Part shown: in pieces, positions 6,648 to 12,449 of the stretch | Position numbering within the stretch: position 1 is the first letter of the stretch | Layout of the letters: each line of letters begins with the position of its first letter | Assembly (NCBI GenBank): GCA_015258485.1 | Contig: JABZIF010000029.1 | Span: 1-12,449 of the forward strand | Length of the DNA stretch: 12,449 bases | DNA from: Atopobiaceae bacterium | GTDB lineage: Bacteria; Actinomycetota; Coriobacteriia; Coriobacteriales; Atopobiaceae | Reading direction: 5' to 3' | Made by a program: the position numbers and the translations under genes | Notes under the pieces: generated by a model | The model's database searches: none | The model's input: only the letters and a program-made list of their open reading frames with translations | Told to the model about the DNA's origin: nothing

Positions 6648-7460
6648 TTAATACCCCTGTTTAGATGGTGGAATATATGCGTTGTGGAGCGTATCCATAA
6701 ACGTTTGCGCATCTCGGCATGCCATGAGTTCTTCAGGGAATTGTATTTCTTCCAGCATATTGATTACAGAATGGGCATCTGCGATGCGAGTAGCGATATG
6801 TGCATCTGATCCAAAAGAAATTTTGCACCCTAGTTCAGCACAGGTTTCTGCAATTTTACGACAACGTTGAATGGCAGTTTCACGATTGCCCTCGTCATAC
6901 GTTGCTTCGTTCATCTCGATGAGTTTATTGCGGTCTTTGCATTCACGAACAAGAGCGGGTATGTCAAAGTTCAAGCCGCTGCGTCCTAGGTGTCCAAGAA
7001 TTAAGATGTGAGGATTATCGAGCGCATTGACGTACATTTGCGTGATTTGCGCAGGCGTAGCTTCTGAGGCCCATTGTTTGCTGTGAATACTAGCAATTGC
7101 ATAATCGCAGGTTGATAGAATAAGGTCTCCTAAGATACGCAGATGATTGAGTTTATCGCCGTTAATTCCTTGGTTAACAGTTATATTGTGAGCAAAAAGA
7201 TTGCCATTTAAGTCAACAATATCAATTTCGGCACCATGGAGTAGTTTTACGCCATGCCATGTGTTTGGCCAAATGGCGGTATTCATGAAGAACTGAAAGT
7301 TTTTAAGAGTTTGCTGGTCAAAAAGCATGGATGAGAAATGGTCTGTAACTCCAAGCAGTTCAAAGCCACGTTCTGCTGCAACGCGAATGTTTTCTTCAAT
7401 GGTTGAATATGCGTGGCGAGAATATAAGCTATGGGTATGAACATCGCAAGAAATGCGCAT
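6648..7460 (-). CDS. PHP-domain metal-dependent hydrolase (YcdX-like phosphoesterase)
   Basis: A 270-residue protein of the polymerase-and-histidinol-phosphatase superfamily. Metal ligands are recognisable in order: D-x-HTH at residues 6-10, H16, TDH at 39-41, HGAEID, ASIHS, LGHLGR and a final SDAH. This is the nearly complete set for a tri-metal PHP phosphoesterase. The ATG at 7460 has AAGGAG (reverse strand, 7472-7467) six bases before it. It follows xth after 28 bases on the same strand, so the two are probably one transcript. That pairing hints at nucleic acid or nucleotide metabolism, but stand-alone PHP proteins act on many phosphate esters and the substrate is unknown. Histidinol phosphatase (HisK) is an alternative, though no his genes are near. 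Confidence 0.87.
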   Translation of the reverse strand: MRISCDVHTHSLYSRHAYSTIEENIRVAAERGFELLGVTDHFSSMLFDQQTLKNFQFFMNTAIWPNTWHGVKLLHGAEIDIVDLNGNLFAHNITVNQGINGDKLNHLRILGDLILSTCDYAIASIHSKQWASEATPAQITQMYVNALDNPHILILGHLGRSGLNFDIPALVRECKDRNKLIEMNEATYDEGNRETAIQRCRKIAETCAELGCKISFGSDAHIATRIADAHSVINMLEEIQFPEELMACRDAQTFMDTLHNAYIPPSKQGY

Positions 7461-7488
7461 GTTAAACTCCTTAAAACTTTAATGAAAG

Positions 7489-8268
7489 TTATAGTTCAAT
7501 TTGTAGTTCAACAGGGCAGTGGTCGCTTCCGTAAATCTCATTCAATATTGAGGCACTTTTGATATTCTCGGTAATGTCATGAGAAACGAGGAAATAATCA
7601 ATGCGCCAACCTGCGTTGTTCTTGCGTGCGTTGAAACGGTAACTCCACCAGCTGTAGGCACCAGTTACGTCAGGATGACGGTGCCTAAACGTGTCGGTAA
7701 ATCCCGCATCTAACAGTTTGGTAAAGCTTTCACGCTCTTCATCAGAGAAGCCTGCATTTTGTCTGTTGGATGAGGGATTTTTAAGATCAATTTCATTATG
7801 TGCAACATTAAAATCGCCACAGGTAATGACAGGTTTTTGCTGTGAGAGTTTGCTTAGGAACTCACGATAGTGCTTGTCCCACTCGAGTCGCTCGTCTAAA
7901 CGTGCAAGCTGGTCTTTTGAATTTGGCGTGTATACACATACAAACCAGAATTTCTCAAATTCCAGAGCGCAGACGCGGCCTTCATCATCAGCAACAGGAC
8001 ATCCAATTTGTCTAATAACTTGTAGAGGAGTTTCTCGCGAGAAAACCGCTGTACCAGAATAGCCTTTTCGTTCTGCGTAGTTCCACGTTTGAATGTATCC
8101 CGGCAAATCAAGCTCCACTTGCCCTTCTTGTAGCTTTGTTTCTTGAAGCGCAAATACATCGGCATTTATAGTTTCAAAAATTTCTGTAAACGAAGGCTCT
8201 TTTTTGAGAACGGCGCGCAATCCGTTGACGTTCCAGGAAACCAATTTATATTCTTGAGTTTCGCTCAT
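7489..8268 (-). CDS. xth: Exodeoxyribonuclease III (Xth/ExoA family AP endonuclease)
   Basis: A 259-residue base-excision-repair enzyme that cuts DNA at abasic sites and trims 3' blocked ends, using Mg2+. ATG at 8268 is preferred because AAGGAG (reverse strand, 8280-8275) lies six bases before it; an in-frame ATG at 8286 would add six residues and swallow this site. Motifs in order: SWNVNGLRA (11-19), LQETKL with the metal-binding glutamate E43, GYSGTAVFSR, CVYTPNS, CGDFNVAHNEIDLKNP with the D-x-N pair, and the C-terminal SDHCPVEL with the catalytic Asp-His. The length is normal. It is the first gene of a likely two-gene transcript with the PHP gene and diverges from folP-folK. Confidence 0.95.
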   Translation of the reverse strand: MSETQEYKLVSWNVNGLRAVLKKEPSFTEIFETINADVFALQETKLQEGQVELDLPGYIQTWNYAERKGYSGTAVFSRETPLQVIRQIGCPVADDEGRVCALEFEKFWFVCVYTPNSKDQLARLDERLEWDKHYREFLSKLSQQKPVITCGDFNVAHNEIDLKNPSSNRQNAGFSDEERESFTKLLDAGFTDTFRHRHPDVTGAYSWWSYRFNARKNNAGWRIDYFLVSHDITENIKSASILNEIYGSDHCPVELQIEL

Positions 8269-8365
8269 GGCTAGCTCCTTTTTCATTTTGTTGTAATCGA
8301 CGCAGGACTTGTAAGGTATACGTGTAACGCTGGCGTCTGTACATCATCCGCTTGCGATAATAATC

Positions 8366-8393
8366 GTATTAAATCCATGGTATACGAGTTCAA
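8366..8393 (-). promoter_or_regulatory. Candidate sigma-70-type promoter for xth
   Basis: Read on the reverse strand, TTGAAC (8393-8388) and TAATAC (8371-8366) are separated by 16 bases. This would start transcription near 8360 and leave a leader of about 90 bases before the xth ATG. It lies in the 176-base divergent region with folP-folK, for which TACAAT at 8408-8413 is a possible -10 with no good -35. Confidence 0.38.
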
Positions 8394-8444
8394 GCTCAGA
8401 AGACCGTTACAATAGAAATATTCATAGCTGTACAAGGAGGATAC

Positions 8445-9920
8445 ATGCTTCGTCAGAGCTACAGTACTTGGCAATGCGGCACCCACACTATTTCACTTGC
8501 TCGACCACGTATTATGGGCATTTTGAATGTTACGCCAGATTCGTTCTCTGATGGCGGAGAGCATTTTGATGCAGAGGCAGCTATCGTCCGCGGGCTCCAA
8601 ATGCTTGATGAGGGCGCCGATATTATTGATGTCGGTGGAGAATCAACTCGACCAGGTCATACACCGGTTTTACCCACTGAAGAAGCAGAGCGTGTGGTGC
8701 CTGTAGTTCGTGCGTTGGTAGCTGCTGGAGCTATTGTCTCTATTGACACGCGTCATGCTGAGGTTGCAAGGATGTGTGTTCGTTTAGGCGCTGCCATTAT
8801 TAATGATGTTTCTGGATTTACGAATCCAGAAATGGTTCAGATAGCTGCAGAATCAGAATGTGGATGCGTGGTTATGCATTGGAACCAAGAAGGTCTTGAT
8901 GGTCGTGTTGAGCGTAAGCAAGTGCAACTCGACGATGCACGTCCTTCTCGTCAAATTGATTCCACTGCAGCTCATAGCGGTATTACGGGCTCTACAGAGA
9001 CGCGCTCACTGACTTCTCAGCGTCGTTTTACATTGCCAGAAGAAGCTCCCATAATGCGACAAATTATGGGTTTTTTGGGCGATCAAGCTCGCACGTTGCT
9101 TCGGGCTGGTGTTTCTAAAGATCGTATTTGCATTGATCCAGGTCCTGGTTTTGACAAACTTGCAGATGAAGACATTGTTATTCAACGTGCAACTCGTTCG
9201 ATGGTGTCTATGGGATATCCGCTGCTCTGTGCGGTATCAAGAAAGCGTTTTGTAGGAGCAGTTTCTGGCGTGACGGATGCTGTTCAAAGAGATGCTGCGA
9301 CGCATGCTATTTGTATTGCGGCCATTACAAATGGAGCCCGTATTTTACGTGTTCATGACGTTGCAGGAACTGCTCAGGCTATAAATGCATTTTGGGCTAT
9401 GACTGAACGTGATTCTCGCCAGGGATTTGTGGCGCTTGGCTCTAACGTGGGTGATCGCATAGGTTACCTTGCTCGTGCAACGCAGCTTATTGATGAGATT
9501 CCACTGACTTGTGTAGTCTCGGTAAGTCATGCGTATGAAACTGAGCCGGCTTATGGAATTGCAACACCTGTAGTGAATGCGGTGGCAGAGATTAGAACCG
9601 AGCTACATCCAACGGTTTTGATGGATAAGTTGCTTGAAGTAGAGAAAGCTCTGAACCGTATACGGAAGCCAGGTGAAGAAGGACACGGTCCCCGCACTAT
9701 TGATTGTGATCTTTTGTGGATTGAGGGTGAACAACACGTAGGAAAGCACCTGACACTTCCACATCCTCGTATGGGCGAGCGTGATTATGTGCTGGTGCCT
9801 ATGGAAGACTTAATGCATGACCCAGTGCGCTTCTTCTCGCATGGTGGCGTAAAAATTGAGCCTACCGAGAAACGCGTTGGTCATGTAACGGCTGATCTTG
9901 GAGAAATTACGTGGGAATAG
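8445..9920 (+). CDS. folP-folK: Bifunctional dihydropteroate synthase / HPPK (FolP-FolK fusion)
   Basis: A 491-residue fusion carrying two consecutive folate steps in reverse order. The N-terminal DHPS condenses pterin pyrophosphate with p-aminobenzoate: IMGILNVTPDSFSDGG (23-38), DVGGESTRPG (62-71), SIDTRHAEVA (99-108), INDVSGF, VVMHWN (142-147), IDPGPGFDK (230-238), CAVSRKRF and RVHDVAGT. The C-terminal HPPK, which makes the pterin pyrophosphate, begins near 328: FVALGSNVGDR, YETEPAYG, HGPRTIDCDLLW (414-425) and LPHPRMGERDYVLVP. The linker is only about ten residues. DHPS holds about 50 extra, polar residues at 150-200 compared with E. coli FolP. The start has AGGAGG (8435-8440). The stop overlaps the next gene by ten bases. 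This domain order is the reverse of the HPPK-DHPS fusions known from fungi and plants. Confidence 0.94.
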   Translation: MLRQSYSTWQCGTHTISLARPRIMGILNVTPDSFSDGGEHFDAEAAIVRGLQMLDEGADIIDVGGESTRPGHTPVLPTEEAERVVPVVRALVAAGAIVSIDTRHAEVARMCVRLGAAIINDVSGFTNPEMVQIAAESECGCVVMHWNQEGLDGRVERKQVQLDDARPSRQIDSTAAHSGITGSTETRSLTSQRRFTLPEEAPIMRQIMGFLGDQARTLLRAGVSKDRICIDPGPGFDKLADEDIVIQRATRSMVSMGYPLLCAVSRKRFVGAVSGVTDAVQRDAATHAICIAAITNGARILRVHDVAGTAQAINAFWAMTERDSRQGFVALGSNVGDRIGYLARATQLIDEIPLTCVVSVSHAYETEPAYGIATPVVNAVAEIRTELHPTVLMDKLLEVEKALNRIRKPGEEGHGPRTIDCDLLWIEGEQHVGKHLTLPHPRMGERDYVLVPMEDLMHDPVRFFSHGGVKIEPTEKRVGHVTADLGEITWE

Positions 9921-10720
9921 TTCAAAGGGCTGTTGATTTAGCTCGTAGTGGTGCACCATCAGGCGAGAAAATCTATGAAGTTGTCACGTTAGATGAGGCC
10001 GAGAACAGCGGTGATGCAACAGTTTCTGATAATGCGTTAGATGCTGGTGGTGTGATCACTACCCGTCGTGATGTAGCGACTGCCGGCGGTAAGGCGGTTA
10101 GCGATACGGTAGCCATCGGTGACGAGGTGGTCAACGGTTTCTCAGCTCAATCACTTGAGATAGCAACGATCGTTCGACTGAAAGTTCCCATGCCGTATGT
10201 GCCTGGTATCCCTTACGTTGTAGCGCTGGGACTCTGTAATCATCTGCGCAAACAAGATCAGGCCTTTGGAATACGCTGGCCATATGATTTGTGCTATCAG
10301 GATCAGATTGTAGGTACAATTAAAGTAACCGCAGGTTATGATGATGGCATGTTTGTAGTTGTTGACGTTGTATTTGATTCCGAAGGTATAAACCTTGCTT
10401 GTAAAGTTATAGATTCAAAGAACATTGAGTTTCTCGTCAATCAGCTGTCTAATGTTGTGATTGAGAGTCTTTCGAAGTGGGAGCAACTGGTTTTACGTGC
10501 AAAAACATTTGCTGGCCCAATTGCACTTGTGCTGAGTGATTACTTTGACGTAGTTCCGCTACTTGGCCAGCAGGTCAACAAAGTGTATCCTAACGGGACC
10601 GTGGCACAAACAGCTCGATTTGGCGGAGTTGACGTGTGGGGCCGTGCTATTTTGGTTGACCAAAATGGTAAGGAAATTTCCGTAAGCGAAGATGAAGCGT
10701 CGCTGGTTCCCGCAAGTTAA
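9911..10720 (+). CDS. Diverged biotin-protein ligase-like (BPL/LplA/LipB fold) protein
   Basis: A 269-residue protein resembling BirA without the DNA-binding domain. GTG at 9911 has GGAG (9900-9903) seven bases upstream and overlaps folP-folK by ten bases, so the two are co-translated. The region YVVALGLCNHLR (102-113), then GIRWPYDLCYQDQIVGTIKV (120-139), matches the BPL core, where the usual motif is KWPND...KLAGIL. The end (VDVWGRAILVDQNGKEI) fits the BPL C-terminal domain. The biotin-adenylate loop GRGRRGR seems absent: the equivalent region reads TTRRDVATAGGK. The catalytic lysine of KLAGI is replaced by QIVGT. The protein may therefore have lost ligase activity or changed substrate. The adjacent convergent coaX supports the call, because birA and coaX are often neighbours or fused. 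Family call moderate, activity unknown. Confidence 0.62.
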   Translation: MGIVQRAVDLARSGAPSGEKIYEVVTLDEAENSGDATVSDNALDAGGVITTRRDVATAGGKAVSDTVAIGDEVVNGFSAQSLEIATIVRLKVPMPYVPGIPYVVALGLCNHLRKQDQAFGIRWPYDLCYQDQIVGTIKVTAGYDDGMFVVVDVVFDSEGINLACKVIDSKNIEFLVNQLSNVVIESLSKWEQLVLRAKTFAGPIALVLSDYFDVVPLLGQQVNKVYPNGTVAQTARFGGVDVWGRAILVDQNGKEISVSEDEASLVPAS

Positions 10721-10801
10721 GATTCAGTACTTTTGCGAGTTAAATTTTATTAAAGTGTCGTTATGGCTGTTGCTATTACTGTTGCCACAATGTGCCGCAA
10801 T

Positions 10802-11572
10802 TTATTGTGATTGTTTCCAAATTAAGTAAATGCCACGAAGTGTGAGTTGAGGATCAACTACGTCAAAGATGTCGGTTGCCTCGCTAACGGTATTTGCAAG
10901 ACCGCCTGTAGCAATTACGGTTGCACCTTCAATACCAGGTTCTTTAAGCGTACGAGAAACTAACCCCTCTGCTTGAGCTGCCGCTCCAATTACAATACCT
11001 GCTTGAACTGCACTTTCTGTATTATTTCCAAGTACATTTTCAGGAGCTTTAATGGGAATACTTGAGAGTTTTGCAGCGCGTGCAAATAGTGCATTTGCAG
11101 AAATCATAATGCCAGGAGAGATGGCTCCTCCGCGGAAAACACCGGCTTTATCAACTACATCTAAGTTGGTTGCAGTTCCAAAGTCAACGACAATTACAGG
11201 GCAACCGTAGCGCTCAACTGCAGCAACAGAGTTTGCAATACGATCAGCTCCTATAAATTCGGGGTGAGAAATGGTGAAGCGAATGTTATGAGTCGAAAGC
11301 GCATTTATTGAGGTTAGAGGTTTGTGTAAAAGATTTTCAAAGCAACGCGTCCACGCACGTGTAATAACAGGAACAACACAAGAGATGCCTCCGGCTTCAA
11401 CCTGGGTAAGATTAATGCCATCTTTTTGAAAGAACGTGAACAGCTGACTATGTAGCATATCGGAGGTTTGAGTTGCATCGGTAGTCATGCGCCAGCCTTG
11501 CACCATAGTGCCATCATGGTCAAATAAGCCTAAGGCAGTCTGCGTGTTTCCTACATCAATGGATAAAAACAT
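10802..11572 (-). CDS. coaX: Type III pantothenate kinase CoaX
   Basis: Catalyses ATP-dependent phosphorylation of pantothenate, the first step of coenzyme A synthesis; this type is not feedback-inhibited by CoA and usually needs a monovalent cation. At 256 residues it has normal length. The ASKHA-fold motifs are present: IDVGNT (5-10) for phosphate binding, GADRIAN (108-114), VDFGTATN (129-136) with the catalytic aspartate D130, GGAISPG (148-154), and VIATGGLA for the adenosine site. The ATG at 11572 follows GGAGG (reverse strand) with four bases between. It converges with the biotin ligase-like gene (81-base gap without a clear terminator) and diverges from rpmE. Confidence 0.95.
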   Translation of the reverse strand: MFLSIDVGNTQTALGLFDHDGTMVQGWRMTTDATQTSDMLHSQLFTFFQKDGINLTQVEAGGISCVVPVITRAWTRCFENLLHKPLTSINALSTHNIRFTISHPEFIGADRIANSVAAVERYGCPVIVVDFGTATNLDVVDKAGVFRGGAISPGIMISANALFARAAKLSSIPIKAPENVLGNNTESAVQAGIVIGAAAQAEGLVSRTLKEPGIEGATVIATGGLANTVSEATDIFDVVDPQLTLRGIYLIWKQSQ

Positions 11573-11676
11573 TATTCCTCCGTTGAATTTGTGTCAGCAA
11601 AGTTTTTCTCGACAAAGTATTGTAAACAAATTTGTGAATTTGCACTGTGCTCAGTCTGGCGATAAGAACGTTGTTC

Positions 11677-11685
11677 TGCTATACT
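11677..11685 (+). promoter_or_regulatory. Extended -10 promoter of rpmE
   Basis: TGCTATACT (11677-11685) is a TGn-extended -10 element. The expected -35 region (about 11657-11662, TGGCGA) is poor, which is common with an extended -10. Transcription would start near 11692, giving a leader of about 80 bases that holds the two hairpins below. Confidence 0.5.
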
Positions 11686-11691
11686 TTTTCG

Positions 11692-11771
11692 GCTTAGCGT
11701 CTTGCTTAGGACAATCTAAGTAAGACACCCTTGCTCTGGTCGGAAACCAGAGCCGATGTAAGGAGTCCTGC
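11692..11771 (+). ncRNA. Candidate L31 (rpmE) autoregulatory ribosomal leader
   Basis: The leader contains two tight hairpins. GTCTTGCTTAG (11699-11709) pairs with CTAAGTAAGAC (11716-11726), 11 pairs with one G-U and a GACAAT loop. GCTCTGGT (11733-11740) pairs perfectly with ACCAGAGC (11746-11753) around CGGAA. CCTT (11729-11732) can pair with AAGG (11760-11763) of the ribosome binding site, which would close the second hairpin into a larger stem and hide the start. From memory, L31 leader motifs, including one for Coriobacteria, have been proposed by comparative genomics; I cannot check the match. Binding of L31 to shut off its own translation is inferred. Confidence 0.55.
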
Positions 11772-12218
11772 ATGAAACAAGGAATTCATCCAGATTACGT
11801 AGAGTGCACTGTTCGATGCACCTGTGGAAACACCTGGATCACGCGCGCAACTGTGCCAGAGATGCGTGTCGATCTCTGCGATAAGTGCCACCCATTCTAT
11901 ACAGGCCAGCAGAAGCTTGTAGATACCGGTGGACGTGTTCAGCGCTTCTCTGATAAGTTCGGTGGCGCAGCAAATGCTGCTCTTGAGGCTGCGAAGGCAG
12001 CAAAAGAGGCAAAGGCTGCTAAGGCTGCTGAGCAGGAGGCTGCTCGTAAGGCTGCTGCCGAGGCAAAGGCTGCCGAGAAGGCAAAGCGTGCTGCTGAGTT
12101 TGCAAAGAACGCACCAGTCGCAGAGCCAGAAGCACCTGCTGCAGAGGCACAAGCTGAGGCAAAGCCAGAGGCTGAGTCAGAGGCAGAGGCACCAGCAACT
12201 GAGGAAGCTGCAGAGTAG
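11772..12218 (+). CDS. rpmE: 50S ribosomal protein L31 with a long Ala/Lys/Glu-rich C-terminal tail
   Basis: L31 bridges the two ribosomal subunits at the central protuberance. Residues 1-66 are a complete zinc-binding (C+) L31: [20 protein letters not shown] start, C16 and C18 in CTCGNTW, and C36/C39 in [11 protein letters not shown], ending in [10 protein letters not shown]. Residues 67-148 form a low-complexity extension, first Ala/Lys/Glu ([17 protein letters not shown], helix-forming) and then Ala/Pro/Glu (acidic). Ordinary L31 proteins are about 65-90 residues, so this one is roughly twice as long. AAGGAG (11760-11765) lies six bases before the ATG. The reading frame is continuous and shows no sign of a frameshift or fusion with a neighbour. 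Similar tails occur on some ribosomal proteins of high-level actinobacteria; the role here is unknown. Confidence 0.95.
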   Translation: MKQGIHPDYVECTVRCTCGNTWITRATVPEMRVDLCDKCHPFYTGQQKLVDTGGRVQRFSDKFGGAANAALEAAKAAKEAKAAKAAEQEAARKAAAEAKAAEKAKRAAEFAKNAPVAEPEAPAAEAQAEAKPEAESEAEAPATEEAAE

Positions 12219-12262
12219 TTCGTTATAGCTGACTGTCTCGTGGATTTAGTGTTTACTAGGTA

Positions 12263-12304
12263 GTAGATGTAGATGGCCCGGTAGATTAGCTAGTAGATTA
12301 GCGC
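12263..12304. repeat. Hexamer-phased GTAGAT repeat after rpmE
   Basis: GTAGAT occurs at 12263, 12269, 12281 and 12293, all in six-base register, with TAGCTA and TAGCGC filling the alternate positions after the third and fourth copies. It lies between the rpmE stop and its terminator and codes for nothing obvious. It may be recent repeat expansion in the mRNA tail. Confidence 0.55.
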
Positions 12305-12317
12305 ATTGCATTCAATT

Positions 12318-12348
12318 AAGGGTAGCCGATAACGGTTGCCCTTTTTTT
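12318..12348 (+). terminator. Intrinsic terminator of rpmE
   Basis: AAGGGTAGCC (12318-12327) pairs with GGTTGCCCTT (12334-12343), ten pairs with two G-U, around a GATAAC loop, followed by a run of T to 12348. It lies 100 bases after the rpmE stop. Confidence 0.88.
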
Positions 12349-12375
12349 GTTGCAGATGGTCGGATTTTGGCTGCT

Positions 12376-12435
12376 CAGGCTACGGTCAGTCAGGCTATGA
12401 CGAGTAGGGTTGCGGTCAGCAAGGCTGCGACTAGT
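12376..12435. repeat. Imperfect 15-bp tandem repeat, four units, at the right edge
   Basis: Four units in exact 15-base register: CAGGCTACGGTCAGT, CAGGCTATGACGAGT, AGGGTTGCGGTCAGC and AAGGCTGCGACTAGT. Pairs compared match at 10-11 of 15 positions. Read rightward from 12376 the frame gives QATVS-QAMTS-RVAVS-KAATS, and this frame is open from about 12250 to the window end but shows no start codon with a ribosome binding site. A reverse-strand frame is also open across the repeat. It could be intergenic or part of a gene that continues outside the window. Confidence 0.55.
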
Positions 12436-12449
12436 CGATTTTCTCGTCT

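Noticed and set aside
9399..9420. Independent start for FolK (ATG within AMTERDSRQG)
   Set aside because: No ribosome binding site before it and the reading frame is continuous with FolP.
10786..10809. CACAAT...ATTGTG inverted repeat as terminator between the ligase-like gene and coaX
   Set aside because: Only six pairs, a 12-base loop and no T run on either strand; it also extends into the coaX coding end.
11706..12152. Leftward 148-residue Leu/Ser/Cys-rich open frame opposite rpmE
   Set aside because: It is the complement of the Ala/Lys/Glu-rich L31 tail; the composition follows from that and there is no start signal.
11929..12228. Rightward Arg/Leu/Gln-rich open frame within rpmE
   Set aside because: It is a frame shadow of the low-complexity tail.
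12263..12435. CRISPR array
   Set aside because: Units are 6-15 bases, imperfect, with no unique spacers and no cas genes.

Overview
The window is a dense stretch of housekeeping chromosome from what looks like a low-to-mid GC actinobacterium of the class Coriobacteriia (Atopobium/Lancefieldella/Olsenella type). I infer this from gene content and protein style: a ribosomal protein L31 with a long Ala/Lys/Glu tail, a FolP-FolK fusion, clear AGGAGG ribosome binding sites, frequent GTG starts and moderate GC. No database search was possible. I see no phage, insertion sequence, CRISPR array, tRNA or rRNA, and no gap longer than 300 bases.

Left part (1-2150), chaperones: the 3' end of clpB and a small charged protein in the same operon, closed by an intrinsic terminator. 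Next is a leftward gene for a Ser/Thr/Asp-rich protein with one C-terminal membrane segment. It diverges from an hsp20 gene across a 241-base intergenic region rich in repeats: a 13-bp tandem repeat, a near-palindrome and an 11-bp perfect inverted repeat. I see no HspR (HAIR) or HrcA (CIRCE) operator there.

Middle (2182-8268): a leftward YycJ/WalJ-type metallo-beta-lactamase-fold hydrolase diverges from tilS-hpt, which overlap by one base (TAATG). A class I/II aminotransferase follows after a gap containing a strong hairpin. Then comes a leftward xth-PHP pair (exonuclease III and a PHP-domain hydrolase). The widespread order tilS-hpt-ftsH-folE-folP is broken here: ftsH and folE are absent and the aminotransferase and xth-PHP genes stand in their place.

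Right part (8445-12449): a bifunctional dihydropteroate synthase-HPPK gene (folP-folK fusion) overlaps by 10 bases a strongly diverged biotin-protein-ligase-like gene. Type III pantothenate kinase (coaX) converges on it. Divergent from coaX is rpmE (L31). It has an extended -10 promoter and a two-hairpin leader that fits a ribosomal-protein autoregulatory leader. Past rpmE lie a hexamer-phased repeat, a terminator and a 15-bp-period imperfect tandem repeat that reaches the window edge.

Most genes are core functions: protein quality control, tRNA modification, purine salvage, folate, CoA, DNA repair and the ribosome. I found no convincing multi-gene novel system. The points most worth following are the rpmE leader and L31 tail, the hsp20 upstream region, the degenerate biotin ligase, the two unnamed chaperone-linked proteins and the 15-bp repeat at the right edge.
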